Assembly: GCF_000418555.1 (NCBI RefSeq)
Contig: NZ_ATKM01000009.1
Location: 1 to 64,000 of the forward strand
Length of the DNA: 64,000 nt
Direction of reading: 5' to 3'
From: Pseudomonas sp. P818
GTDB lineage: Bacteria; Pseudomonadota; Gammaproteobacteria; Pseudomonadales; Pseudomonadaceae
Position numbers and translations under genes: made by a program. Of this stretch, positions 53,380 through 62,762 are shown one piece after another (within the stretch, counting starts at the first letter, position 1; every line of letters starts with the position of its first letter). The notes beneath the pieces are model-generated. The model was not told the DNA's origin and ran no database searches. It saw only the letters and a program-made list of their open reading frames with translations.

Positions 53380-54297
53380 ATGCAGAGCCTAGAGGGCAAG
53401 AAGCTGGTGCTGTTCGGTGCTGGTAATAGTGGGGGCTGTTTCATCGAGCAGAATCCTGGGCTGGATATCCGTGCGGTCGCTGATAATGACCCGGCCAAAC
53501 AAGGCGGACAGTTCCATGGCATCGAGGTGATCGCGCCGCAGCGCATCGGTGAGCTGCAGTGCGATGCGATCGTGATCACCAGCGTCTGGTCCAAAGGCAT
53601 TCTCGAACAGCTGCAGACGCTCGGGCTTTCCACCATTCCCACCGTCATACCTGGCAAGCGTGAGATGAAAGGTATGCGCGACGCACATCCTTTTTCCCAC
53701 CCGCTAACCAAGGACATCGCCCGTGAGATGGCCTTGGTTCTGCGCGCCCTGGCGCAGGAGCGTGGCATCGACCTGTATCTGGATTTCGGCACCCTGCTGG
53801 GGGCATTTCGCGAGGGGGATTTCATCGCCTGGGACGACGATATCGACTTCGCCGTCAACGACGAGCAATTCGACGCGGTGATCGAACTGGTACGTGACAG
53901 CAAGCACCACTTTCCCTTGCACGACGGTATGACGTGGAACGTGGAACTGATGAGTGCCGGCGAGCGCGGCGCGACCATCCTGATCACCTGTGTGAACCTG
54001 CCTGGCAGTGATTGCGTGGTGCCGTTCGAGGTCGGCATCAGTCGCCGTGTTCGCCGCGATGGTCTGGCTGTGGTGCTAGGCTCCATGCCTGAGTTCTTCT
54101 GCCCGGAGCGCCATTTCGATGGTCATGAGTATGTCGAACTGTTCGGCCAGTACTTCAAGGTGCCGGCGGATGCTACGGGCTATCTGGATTTCGTCTACGG
54201 TCAATGGCGTATACCACGGCAGGATTTCACCTTCGCCGAATACCCGGCTGCGGAAGTGGAGTTCGAGCAGTACAACATTTCCATCAGCGGTCTGTAG
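53380..54297 (+). CDS. LicD-family transferase with N-terminal Rossmann-like domain
   Basis: A 305-residue protein. The first 100 residues have a nucleotide-binding-like start, VLFGAGNSGGCF, and ADNDPAKQGGQFHGI, similar to the N-terminus of the FkbM protein. The rest is LicD-like: LDFGTLLGAFREGDFIAWDDDIDFAV holds the two metal-binding Asp groups of this nucleotidyltransferase-fold family. LicD transfers phosphocholine (or similar) from a CDP precursor onto glycans, so flagellin may carry a phosphodiester substituent. ATG 53380 has TGAGGA 8 bases upstream; ATG 53365 is the alternative. Confidence 0.82.
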   Translation: MQSLEGKKLVLFGAGNSGGCFIEQNPGLDIRAVADNDPAKQGGQFHGIEVIAPQRIGELQCDAIVITSVWSKGILEQLQTLGLSTIPTVIPGKREMKGMRDAHPFSHPLTKDIAREMALVLRALAQERGIDLYLDFGTLLGAFREGDFIAWDDDIDFAVNDEQFDAVIELVRDSKHHFPLHDGMTWNVELMSAGERGATILITCVNLPGSDCVVPFEVGISRRVRRDGLAVVLGSMPEFFCPERHFDGHEYVELFGQYFKVPADATGYLDFVYGQWRIPRQDFTFAEYPAAEVEFEQYNISISGL

Positions 54298-54303
54298 CGT
54301 ACG

Positions 54304-55356
54304 ATGAGCGCTCAAGCATCGTCTTCGGCCGAGTTGTTTCGGCACGATCTGCAACGCCTGCCTATGCTGCCCGAACTGGTCGAAGGCTATCGCGGTCGGC
54401 ATTTGTTGCTGACCGGTGGCACCGGTTTCTTCGGCCTCTGGCTGCTGGCGCTGGTGGAGGAACTCAACCGTCGCGGATCCGGTGTCGAGGTGACGGTGGT
54501 CTCCCGTGATCCCGCTCGTTTCCTCGCGCTGGCGCCGCACTATCGGGCCTGTGCCTGGCTCCATTGGCTGGCCAGCGATATTCGCCACTTGCATGAACTC
54601 CCTGGGCATCCGGTCGACCTGATCCTGCATGCTGCGGCAGATACTTCGGCAACGGCCCACGCTCGTCCGCTGGAGCTGTTCGACACCATCGTCGAAGGTG
54701 CGCGGCGGGTGTTCGAGCTGGCCCGGCGCGACGGCGCGCGCGTGCTGCTTACCGGCTCCGGTGCCCAGTATGGTCGCCTGCCCGATGGCTGCGGCGTGAG
54801 CGAGAGCTTCTCCGGTGCCTGCATCAGCAACAGTGCCAGCAGCGCTTATGCAGAGGCTAAGCGTGCCCAGGAAACGCTTGGCGCGATTTACGCGCACAAC
54901 CACGGTATCGACGTCATCATGGCGCGCTGTTTTGCGTTCTCCGGGCCGGGCTTACCCTTGGAGGCCCACTTTGCAATCGGCAATTTCGTACGCGATGCAC
55001 TGTACGCAGACAAAATCGTATTGAATTCCGCTGGACAGGCGGTGCGTAGCTATTTGCATGGTGCCGATCTGGCGGTGTGGTTGCTGGCTCTATTGCTGCG
55101 CGGTGAAAGAGGCCAGGTTTATAACGTCGGTTCCGATCAGGCTATCAGTATCGTCGACCTAGCTCATTTGGTGGCTGAGCGTGTGGCTCCGGGCAAAGAC
55201 GTGCGAGTACTCGGTGCGGTCAATGACATCGGACGGTCTTTTTATGTTCCTGATATCCGACGTGCCCAAGCACTCGGTGTGGAAGTCTGGACACCTCTCG
55301 TGCACTCCATAGACAGCATGGTGCGCTGGGCCAGATTGACCAGTGCGAAACAGTAA
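54304..55356 (+). CDS. NAD-dependent epimerase/dehydratase or 4-ketoreductase
   Basis: A 350-residue extended SDR: TGGTGFFGLWLL for cofactor binding, HAAADTSAT, the YAEAK active site (YxxxK) and a C-terminal VYNVGSDQAIS segment. In 3,6-dideoxyhexose pathways the final 4-keto reduction (RfbJ, AscF, YerF types) is done by enzymes of this fold, so it may reduce the sugar made by rfbFGH, with or without the ThDP step. The specific role is inferred. GC content drops in its second half, continuing into the glycosyltransferase gene. Confidence 0.82.
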   Translation: MSAQASSSAELFRHDLQRLPMLPELVEGYRGRHLLLTGGTGFFGLWLLALVEELNRRGSGVEVTVVSRDPARFLALAPHYRACAWLHWLASDIRHLHELPGHPVDLILHAAADTSATAHARPLELFDTIVEGARRVFELARRDGARVLLTGSGAQYGRLPDGCGVSESFSGACISNSASSAYAEAKRAQETLGAIYAHNHGIDVIMARCFAFSGPGLPLEAHFAIGNFVRDALYADKIVLNSAGQAVRSYLHGADLAVWLLALLLRGERGQVYNVGSDQAISIVDLAHLVAERVAPGKDVRVLGAVNDIGRSFYVPDIRRAQALGVEVWTPLVHSIDSMVRWARLTSAKQ

Positions 55357-55435
55357 CTATCAGGATTAGCTTGGGGTTAGCCACCAGTTCCGGCTAGATC
55401 CCGTACAGGCATGAACAACGAGGGGTGAATCGGTA

Positions 55436-58400
55436 ATGCGCGAACTTTTTTCCAAGCGTCCGCAGCCGTATTACATTTATGCACCAGACTACCGGCGTAC
55501 ATCCGCGGGCATTCGCGTCATGCATATGCTTTGCGATGCCCTGATTCGTTCTGGTTATGAGGCTTATGTCACGGCCCGCCTGGTAAGCCCTGAACTGATG
55601 ACGCCGCGTCTTACCAACGAAGTGCTTGAATTGCACCGTAGCCAAGGGCTTGAGCCGGTAGTGGTCTATCCAGAGATCATTGATGGAAACCCGCTCAATG
55701 GTGCAACGGTTGTTCGCTATCTATTGAACCAGCCTGGATTCATCGAGGGGAATGGCCAATACGGTGAGGATGACCTCTTCTTTGCCTATACCCGAGCATT
55801 GTTGCAGCCAGGAATGGACGAAGAGTCTTTGCTTTATCTGCCTGCACCCGATTTGCGAATCTTTACACCGCCCACTCAAGCGGACAAGCGTATACCCGGT
55901 AAGGTCTGTTACTACCAAGGACGCCGAGGTCAGGGACGTATCGACCCTGCCCTGTTACCACCGGATGCCGTAGAGATCACTCCGCAGTGGCCAGCCTCCT
56001 GGGAAGAACTGGCGGATCTTTTTCAGCAGTGTGAGTATTTCTATTGCGCTGAGTCCTCTGGGATGGCCGGTGAAGCAGCGCTTTGTGGCTGTATAGGTAT
56101 CATCATTCCTAGCGAATGGGCTCCCCATAAGCTCGGTGAGAATGAGACCAAGAGCCACGGTGTGGCATGGGGGCTTGAGCCTGAAGAACTGGAGCGTGCC
56201 AGGCGCACACAGCCGCTTTTGCGTGAAAGTCTGCTGGAGCACCAACGTAACTTCTGGGTGGCCTTGGATCGTTTCATCAAGGTAACCCAGGCTGCCGCTC
56301 AGGAGCGCCGCAGCAATGCTGGCAAATACCAGTTTCAGCGATGGTTGGCGGAGCGTATTCCTACCAAGCGTCAGAGCACGCTGATCAGTCAACGCTTTGA
56401 ACAACAGCCTGGCCCCAGTTTCGGACTGTTGGTCATCGATGAAGAGGGCTCCGTGGAGCCGCTGATGACGACTATCAAGAGTCTCAGCATGGAGCGGAGT
56501 CTTTACGCCTCGACTCACATCCTCGCTTTCACGACAGGCGACGTGCCGAAGACGTCCATGGAGGACAAGCTGCACTTCATCCGCATCGAGCCTGGCAATC
56601 TTGTGGCGCAGATCAACGCAGCGGTAGCGGCCTCGGCATTCGACTGGCTGATGATGGTCAAGGCCGGAGCGGTGTTCACTCCGAGCGGGTTGATGATGGT
56701 CGCGCTCGAACTGATGGATGCACCGGATTGCCGTGCAGTTTATGGAGATGAGCTGCAACGCATTGACCAGGGCAATCTGGGGGCGGCGTTGCGCCCGGCT
56801 TTCAATCTCGACATGTTGCTCAGCTTTCCGGCCGCTATGGCTCGCCATTGGTTGTTCCGACGTGACCTATTCATTGCCGCCGGTGGCTTCGATGCGGCGT
56901 CTGTAGGTGCGCTTGAACTTGATCTGTTGCTGCGGTTGGTTGAGCAGGATGGCATCGCTGGTCTGGGACACGTGCCCGAGCCGCTACTTACCTGCGATGC
57001 GCCGCGTCTATGCAATGAGCCCGCTGAGCAGGCGGCTATCCAGCGCCATCTGCAGTCACGGGGTTATGCCGACGCGCATGTCGGGTCTGTCATGCCGGGG
57101 CGCTATCTCATTGACTACGGCCATCCGCAACAGGCTTCGGTGTCCATCGTGCTTGCAATGTCCGATCAGATGGAGGCACTGCAGCGCTGTGTAGACAATC
57201 TGTTGGAAAAAACCCGCTATGGTCATTACGAGCTGCTGATAGTCGACAGTACAGAGAGTTCAGCCGACGGCAAAGCCTGGTTGGCAGGCGTTGAGGCGCT
57301 CAAGGATGAGAAGGTACGTGTGCTGCACTATCCACACTCCTACAGTGCGTCGGCAATCGCCAACTTTGCTGCCACAGCGGCACGTGGTGAATACCTGTTA
57401 TTGCTCGATAGCGATACGGTAGTCGTACGCGAGGACTGGCTGGAGCACCTGCTCAACCATGCGCAGCGGCCAGAGGTTGGCGTAGTCGGTGGGCGGTTGC
57501 TCTATCCCGATGGTAAACACCATGGGGCCGGCCTGATCTTAGGGTTGAACGGTCCCGCTGCGCCAGCGTTCGCCAATGAGCCAATGCATGCTGCCGGCTA
57601 TATGCAGCGTTTGCAGCTCGATCAGAACTTCAGTGCAGTTGCTGGGGCCTGTCTGATGATTCGCCGATCATTGTTTGAGGAAGTCGGTGGAATGGACGAG
57701 ACGTTGTTCCAGACGGCTTTTCATGACGTTGACCTGTGCCTCAAGGTTCGTGAAGCCGGTTATCTGATCGTTTGGACACCACATGCCGTTCTGATGGGGG
57801 GAGGAGGGCGCAACAGCCCAGAGTTCCTGCAGCTACGTCGCAAACGTGAGGTGATGGAGCAAGACGCGTTTTACTCACGCTGGTTGCCACGATTAGCCAA
57901 CGATCCCGCGTACAATCGTTGCCTGTCGCTCAATGGCAAGGGTTTCGAGCTGGAGGCCGACAGCCACCTGACCTGGCGCCCGTTGACCTGGCGCCCTCTG
58001 CCGGTGGTGCTGGCGCACCCGGCTGATCCCTGGGGCTGCGGCAACTACCGAGTGATCAGGCCGCTGCGCGCGATGCTGCGCGACGGACTGGTCGACGGCA
58101 TGCTCTCAGAGGGCCTGCTGCAGGTGGTCGAACTGGAGCGCTACAACCCCGACGTGATCGTGCTGCAGCGGCAGATCGGCGACGAGCGCCTGGAGGCGAT
58201 GCGCCGGATCAAGCAGTTCTCCTCGGCTTTCACCGTCTACGAGCTGGACGATTACCTGCCCAACCTGCCGCTCAAGAGCGTGCACCGCGAGCACATGCCC
58301 AGGGACATTCTCAAATCCCTGCGCCGTGGGCTCGGTTTCGTCGATCGCTTCGTCGTGTCCACCGCGCCGCTGGCCGAGGCCTTTGCCGGGCTGCATGCTG

Positions 58401-58981
58401 ACATCCGGGTGGTCGAGAACCGTCTGCCACTCGAATGGTGGCAGGGCTTGCAGGCCAAGCGCCGGCGCGGACGCAAGCCACGAGTCGGCTGGGCTGGCGG
58501 CGCCAGCCATACCGGTGATCTGGAGCTGATCGCGGATGTGGTCAAAGAGTTGGCGCAAGAAGTGGAGTGGGTCTTCTTCGGCATGTGCCCGGCCGTGATT
58601 CGGCCTTATGTGCATGAAGTCCATGCCGGCGTCGAGATCGACGCGTATCCGGCCGCACTGGCAAGTCTGGATCTGGATCTGGCGGTGGCACCGGTCGAGC
58701 AGAACCTCTTCAACGAGTGCAAGAGCAATCTGCGTCTGCTCGAGTACGGCGCCTGTGGCTTCCCTGTGGTATGCAGCGATCTGGAATGCTACAGGGGCGA
58801 GCTGCCCGTTACCCGGGTGAAGAACCGTTTCCGCGACTGGGTCGATGCCATCCGCATGCACATCAACGATCTCGACGCGGCTGCGGAGGCCGGCGACCGG
58901 CTGCGCGCGGCGGTTCATCGCGATTGGATGCTCGAAGGGGCAGGACTCGAGCGCTGGCGTGACGCCTGGATGCCCGACTGA
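55436..58981 (+). CDS. Large multidomain flagellin glycosyltransferase (FgtA-like)
   Basis: A 1181-residue protein: an N-terminal GT-B-like part (about 1-310), a degenerate GT-A-like part (about 330-560), a GT2 domain (about 570-800) with the DSDT metal motif at residue 658, and a C-terminal GT4-like part (about 850-1181; LDLAVAPVEQNLFNECKSNLRLLEY). Giant glycosyltransferases directly upstream of fliC modify flagellin in Pseudomonas (FgtA, Fgt1/2). A 15-bp tandem repeat at 57971-58000 encodes TWRPLTWRPL at the joint before the last domain, and GC content jumps there from about 52% to about 65% in sampled lines. The gene is therefore probably a mosaic. Confidence 0.88.
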   Translation: MRELFSKRPQPYYIYAPDYRRTSAGIRVMHMLCDALIRSGYEAYVTARLVSPELMTPRLTNEVLELHRSQGLEPVVVYPEIIDGNPLNGATVVRYLLNQPGFIEGNGQYGEDDLFFAYTRALLQPGMDEESLLYLPAPDLRIFTPPTQADKRIPGKVCYYQGRRGQGRIDPALLPPDAVEITPQWPASWEELADLFQQCEYFYCAESSGMAGEAALCGCIGIIIPSEWAPHKLGENETKSHGVAWGLEPEELERARRTQPLLRESLLEHQRNFWVALDRFIKVTQAAAQERRSNAGKYQFQRWLAERIPTKRQSTLISQRFEQQPGPSFGLLVIDEEGSVEPLMTTIKSLSMERSLYASTHILAFTTGDVPKTSMEDKLHFIRIEPGNLVAQINAAVAASAFDWLMMVKAGAVFTPSGLMMVALELMDAPDCRAVYGDELQRIDQGNLGAALRPAFNLDMLLSFPAAMARHWLFRRDLFIAAGGFDAASVGALELDLLLRLVEQDGIAGLGHVPEPLLTCDAPRLCNEPAEQAAIQRHLQSRGYADAHVGSVMPGRYLIDYGHPQQASVSIVLAMSDQMEALQRCVDNLLEKTRYGHYELLIVDSTESSADGKAWLAGVEALKDEKVRVLHYPHSYSASAIANFAATAARGEYLLLLDSDTVVVREDWLEHLLNHAQRPEVGVVGGRLLYPDGKHHGAGLILGLNGPAAPAFANEPMHAAGYMQRLQLDQNFSAVAGACLMIRRSLFEEVGGMDETLFQTAFHDVDLCLKVREAGYLIVWTPHAVLMGGGGRNSPEFLQLRRKREVMEQDAFYSRWLPRLANDPAYNRCLSLNGKGFELEADSHLTWRPLTWRPLPVVLAHPADPWGCGNYRVIRPLRAMLRDGLVDGMLSEGLLQVVELERYNPDVIVLQRQIGDERLEAMRRIKQFSSAFTVYELDDYLPNLPLKSVHREHMPRDILKSLRRGLGFVDRFVVSTAPLAEAFAGLHADIRVVENRLPLEWWQGLQAKRRRGRKPRVGWAGGASHTGDLELIADVVKELAQEVEWVFFGMCPAVIRPYVHEVHAGVEIDAYPAALASLDLDLAVAPVEQNLFNECKSNLRLLEYGACGFPVVCSDLECYRGELPVTRVKNRFRDWVDAIRMHINDLDAAAEAGDRLRAAVHRDWMLEGAGLERWRDAWMPD
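57971..58000 (+). repeat. 15-bp tandem repeat at a domain and base-composition junction
   Basis: ACCTGGCGCCCGTTG is followed by ACCTGGCGCCCTCTG (13 of 15 identical). It is in frame and doubles the pentapeptide TWRPL. It lies exactly where the low-GC body of the glycosyltransferase gene meets its high-GC 3' part. Confidence 0.85.
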
Positions 58982-58996
58982 ATCGAGGTGGCGACT

Positions 58997-59019
58997 GTCG
59001 AGCTGTGCAAAGACTCGAC
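58997..59019 (+). terminator. Possible terminator after the glycosyltransferase gene
   Basis: GTCGAG / CTCGAC, a 6-bp stem with an 11-base loop, followed by GGTTTT. It lies in the 246-bp gap before fliC, which also holds the fliC promoter. Confidence 0.45.
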
Positions 59020-59105
59020 GGTTTTCAGTCAGAATCCCCTTGCGATCAGGATTTTTTAGCTAAGCGATTGACTGGGAAGAATAAAAAAAACCTGCAAAAA
59101 GTCCC

Positions 59106-59132
59106 TAAAGCTCCCCAGGGAGGCGCCGATAA
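59106..59132 (+). promoter_or_regulatory. Sigma-28 (FliA) promoter of fliC
   Basis: TAAA at 59106-59109, exactly 15 bases, GCCGATAA at 59125-59132: a perfect match to the flagellin promoter consensus, 95 bp before the fliC start. Confidence 0.95.
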
Positions 59133-59227
59133 AGAGATCGAATGCGAACTCTCTGGGCGTCTGAGCAAGCAGGCCCGAGCTCGCAAGCTCAGACAATCGG
59201 TACTCAAGGTCATCTGGAGGCAATACC

Positions 59228-60736
59228 ATGGCCCTTACAGTCAACACCAACGTTGCGTCCCTCAATACTCAGCGTAACCTGAACTCCTCTGCCAAGGGCC
59301 TGGACACTTCCCTCCAGCGCCTGTCCACCGGCTACCGTATCAACAGTGCCAAGGACGATGCGGCCGGCCTGCAGATCGCCAACCGCCTGACCAGCCAGAT
59401 CAACGGCCTGGGCGTTGCGACCCGTAACGCCAACGACGGTATCTCCCTGGCGCAGACCGCTGAAGGTGCCCTGCAGCAGTCCACCGGCATCCTGCAGCGT
59501 ATGCGTGACCTGGCGCTGCAATCGGCCAACGGCTCCAATGGCGCCGTCGAGCGTGCCGCGCTGCAAGGCGAAGTGTCCCAGCTGCAACAGGAACTCAACC
59601 GTATCTCCGAAACCACCAGCTTCGGCGGTCGCAAGATCCTCGACGGCAGCTTCGGTTCGCAGAGCTTCCAGGTCGGCGCCAACGCCTACGAGACCATCAG
59701 CGTCTCCATCGGCTCGGCTGCCACCGACCGTATCGGTATCAACCGCGTCACCACTTCCGGTGGTGCAGCCGGTACCATCGCCAGCGGTGCCAGCGGCGCG
59801 GCTGCCTTCGGCACCACTGCATACTCGGATACCTCCTTCGACATCTCCTCGAAGTTCACCACCAATGCTGCCGGCGGCAAGGTGAGCATCAGCGGTCCGG
59901 CCAGTGGTGCCGCCGCCAGCGAGATCGCTCGTGCCGTCAACGCCAAGAGCGACGAAACCGGCGTGACCGCCAACGCCCGTACCGTTGCCGAACTGGGAAC
60001 CATCTCCGCCAGCGGCACCATCTCCTTCGAGCTGTACGGTGCCACCAGCAGCACCAAGGACACCGACAAGACCGTTATCTCCGCGGTCGTGACCAACACC
60101 AAGGATCTGGGCGCACTGGCTGACGCTATCAACAAGGAAACCGGCAAGACGGGTATCTCGGCCGTCTCCAAAGGCGACAAAATCGAACTGGTAAGCTCCC
60201 GTGGCGATGCCATCGCCATCAAGAACTACCAGGGCGGCAGCGGCGCCACTGCTACACTGCAGGCCAAGAACTTTGCGGGTGATGAGAACGTGGGCGGTCC
60301 CCAGTCCATCGCTGCTGGCGCCGGCGCCCGTGCCGATGGTCAGGTTCAGCTCGAGGCCGCCGATGCCTTCGAGGTCACTGGCATGGCCGCCGGCCTGGGT
60401 TCGGACAAGTTCAGTGCATTGGATTCGGTGAAGGACGTTGACATCAGTACCGCGGGTGGGGCGCAGAAAGCGCTGGGTATCATCAACGGCGCGATCTCCA
60501 ACATCGACAGCCAGCGTGCCCAGCTCGGTGCGGTGCAGAACCGCTTCGAGAACACCATCTCGAATCTGCAGAACATCTCGGAAAACTCCTCGGCTGCCCG
60601 TGGCCGGATTCGCGACACCGACTTCGCTGCCGAAACTTCGGAACTGACCAAGAATCAGATCCTGCAGCAGGCCGGTACCGCGATTCTGGCTCAGGCCAAC
60701 CAGTTGCCGCAGGCCGTGCTCAGTCTGCTGGGCTAA
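59228..60736 (+). CDS. fliC: Flagellin FliC
   Basis: A 502-residue flagellin. The conserved D0/D1 N-terminus contains [37 protein letters not shown] and [15 protein letters not shown]. The central region (about 170-380) is variable and Ser/Thr/Ala/Gly-rich, the usual place for O-glycans. The C-terminus contains [21 protein letters not shown] and ends LLG. A GGAGG site precedes the ATG. Driven by the sigma-28 promoter at 59106. The 15-gene island upstream presumably makes and attaches its glycan. Confidence 0.98.
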   Translation: MALTVNTNVASLNTQRNLNSSAKGLDTSLQRLSTGYRINSAKDDAAGLQIANRLTSQINGLGVATRNANDGISLAQTAEGALQQSTGILQRMRDLALQSANGSNGAVERAALQGEVSQLQQELNRISETTSFGGRKILDGSFGSQSFQVGANAYETISVSIGSAATDRIGINRVTTSGGAAGTIASGASGAAAFGTTAYSDTSFDISSKFTTNAAGGKVSISGPASGAAASEIARAVNAKSDETGVTANARTVAELGTISASGTISFELYGATSSTKDTDKTVISAVVTNTKDLGALADAINKETGKTGISAVSKGDKIELVSSRGDAIAIKNYQGGSGATATLQAKNFAGDENVGGPQSIAAGAGARADGQVQLEAADAFEVTGMAAGLGSDKFSALDSVKDVDISTAGGAQKALGIINGAISNIDSQRAQLGAVQNRFENTISNLQNISENSSAARGRIRDTDFAAETSELTKNQILQQAGTAILAQANQLPQAVLSLLG

Positions 60737-60754
60737 GGTCAAAGGCGCTAGACT

Positions 60755-60785
60755 ACGGGGGAAAGGGCCTGGCTCTTTCCCCCGT
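60755..60785 (+). terminator. Hairpin after fliC
   Basis: Perfect 11-bp inverted repeat ACGGGGGAAAG / CTTTCCCCCGT with a 9-base loop, 18 bp past the fliC stop. There is no U-run; it probably reduces read-through into flaG and protects the abundant fliC mRNA. Confidence 0.7.
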
Positions 60786-60808
60786 TACCTCATTGTGAGG
60801 AGCAATTT

Positions 60809-61213
60809 ATGGACGTCGGTTCGATTAAAACCTCTGTAAATCCCACGTTTGCACGTGATAGCGCTCCATCGAGCAATGTCGATGCGCGTCAGAAGATCTC
60901 CAGTGCTGGCGCTGCCATGGTTTCCAGGACTGTCGAAGAGGCAATGCAGCAGCCCGAGGCCAGGGTAGTGGAGCCGTCTCAGGAAGTCAGTCGCGAACAG
61001 GTCGAAGATGCCGTTTCGACCATTCAGGAGTTCGTTCAAAGCGTGCGACGTAGCATCAACTTCGCTGTCGACGATGGTTCCGGTCGGGTCGTGGTGAGGG
61101 TGACGGATGCGGGATCGGGTGATGTGATCCGACAGATTCCATCGGAAGAGGCGCTCAAGTTGGCAGAGAACCTGTCGGAGGTGCGCAGCCTTCTGTTCAA
61201 GGCCGAGGCATAG
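60809..61213 (+). CDS. flaG: FlaG family protein
   Basis: A 134-residue protein with a disordered, polar N-terminal half and a C-terminal FlaG domain (INFAVDDGSGRVVVRVTDAGSGDVIRQIPSEEALKLAENL). FlaG limits filament length in polar flagella; the mechanism is not well known. Its place between fliC and fliD is standard in Pseudomonas and Vibrio. A GAGGAG site lies before the ATG. Confidence 0.92.
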   Translation: MDVGSIKTSVNPTFARDSAPSSNVDARQKISSAGAAMVSRTVEEAMQQPEARVVEPSQEVSREQVEDAVSTIQEFVQSVRRSINFAVDDGSGRVVVRVTDAGSGDVIRQIPSEEALKLAENLSEVRSLLFKAEA

Positions 61214-61292
61214 TTCATGGTCTTGGCATGAGTTTTGACTGTTATCCGGTTGTTCCGTGGATACGGTCGGATTTTTGACGAGGTACAGCATC

Positions 61293-62759
61293 ATGGTAGG
61301 GATTACAGGTGTAGGTTCAGGCATCGACATCGACACCATCGTGAAAACGCTGGTGAATGCAGAGAAGGCGCCCAAAACCAGTCAGCTTGATCGTCTGGAA
61401 AAGCAGACCACCACCCGAATCTCTGCGATCGGTACGCTGACCGGCGCGCTCAATACCTTCAAGTCCGCTGTCGATTCGCTCAACAAGACTTCCTTGTTCG
61501 AAGCCAGAACAGCCAGTTCTTCGAGCAGCAGCACGCTGAAGGCGACCGCTACCAGCACTGCGCCGGCTGGTTCCTACAGTGTCCAGGTGCAACAGCTCGC
61601 TGCCAGCAGCAAGGTGGCCTTGCAGTCCGTCTCCGTCTCCGGCAGCACGGCCGCCACCTTCAATAGCGGTACGCTGGAAATCTCCGCCGGTACTACCAGC
61701 ATAAGCGTGGACATCACTGCGGCCAACAACACCCTGGCCGGTATGCGTGACGCTATCAACGAGGCTGGCAAGAGCAGCGGGATAAGTGCCTCTATCATCA
61801 CCGATGACTCCGGCTCGCGTCTTGTCCTCAGCTCCACCAAGACCGGGGCAGGCAACGATATCCGGGTAGTCGCCGAGGAAGACGGCGTGACTACCGGCAG
61901 CAACCTGCTGACCACCCAGAACTTTGCCCCCATTGCCGACCCGGACAACACGGGCGCCTTCCTCAAACCCGACTCCACGAGTGGTGCCGGCGGCGTCATC
62001 ACCCAGGCCAAGTCTGCACGTCTGACCATTGACGGCTTGCAGGTTGTGCGTAGCAGCAACAAGATCTCCGATGCCCTGGAGGGAGTCACCCTGGATCTGC
62101 TCGCGGCGCAGAGCAGCACCGATCTGACTGACGGCAAGACCATCAACATCACGGTCGGCGTGGACAAGGCGGGTGTGAGAAGCAGCCTACAAAAGTTCGT
62201 CGATGCCTACAATGCCCTGATCAGCACCACCGCCCAGTTGACGGCCTTTGTTCCGGTGGACGGGTCCAATCCCGTTACCGGGCCGCTGTTTGGTGACACC
62301 TCGGTGCGCGGACTGCTGTCCGGGCTACGCAACGAGCTGGCCAACACTTCCGGGCAGGACGGTATCAAGGCGCTTGCCGAACTGGGCATCACCACTGGCA
62401 AGGATGGCAAGCTGTCCCTGGATGATACCAAGCTGACTGCTGCGCTGGACCGGAACTTCGATGAAGTAGGGAGTTACTTGACCGGTGACAAGGGGTTGAT
62501 GGGGCGGCTATCCAGCTTCACCTCCAGTTATGTCGCCACCGAAGGTGTGCTCAAGCAGCGTAACGATGCCCTGCAAGTCACCAAGAAGGATATCGACAAG
62601 CAGCGTGAATCGCTCAACAAGCGCGTGGAGAGCCTGCAGGAGCGCCTCTATGCCCAATACAACGCCATGGACTCTCTGGTCGGTCAGCTCAAACGTACAA
62701 GCGAAAGCCTGGGCGGTATGCTCGCCAATCTGCCCGGCTTCGTCAGAAAGGATAAGTAA
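61293..62759 (+). CDS. fliD: Flagellar filament cap protein FliD
   Basis: A 488-residue cap protein: N-terminal GITGVGSGIDIDTIVKTLVNAEKAP and a C-terminal coiled coil (QVTKKDIDKQRESLNKRVESLQERLYAQYNAMD) are standard. The middle (about 90-330) is beta-rich and Ser/Thr-rich. FliD sits at the filament tip and guides flagellin folding, and can act as an adhesin. ATG 61293 is chosen from its GAGG site and the family start; a longer in-frame start at 61257 lacks support. A degenerate sigma-54-like sequence lies upstream. Confidence 0.95.
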   Translation: MVGITGVGSGIDIDTIVKTLVNAEKAPKTSQLDRLEKQTTTRISAIGTLTGALNTFKSAVDSLNKTSLFEARTASSSSSSTLKATATSTAPAGSYSVQVQQLAASSKVALQSVSVSGSTAATFNSGTLEISAGTTSISVDITAANNTLAGMRDAINEAGKSSGISASIITDDSGSRLVLSSTKTGAGNDIRVVAEEDGVTTGSNLLTTQNFAPIADPDNTGAFLKPDSTSGAGGVITQAKSARLTIDGLQVVRSSNKISDALEGVTLDLLAAQSSTDLTDGKTINITVGVDKAGVRSSLQKFVDAYNALISTTAQLTAFVPVDGSNPVTGPLFGDTSVRGLLSGLRNELANTSGQDGIKALAELGITTGKDGKLSLDDTKLTAALDRNFDEVGSYLTGDKGLMGRLSSFTSSYVATEGVLKQRNDALQVTKKDIDKQRESLNKRVESLQERLYAQYNAMDSLVGQLKRTSESLGGMLANLPGFVRKDK

Positions 62760-62762
62760 TTT

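Noticed and set aside
61225..61245. Sigma-54-like sequence upstream of fliD (TTGGCATGAGTTTTGAC)
   Set aside because: The -24 half is fair but the invariant GC of the -12 element is GA here, so I do not list it as a promoter. It could still be a weak or mutated one.
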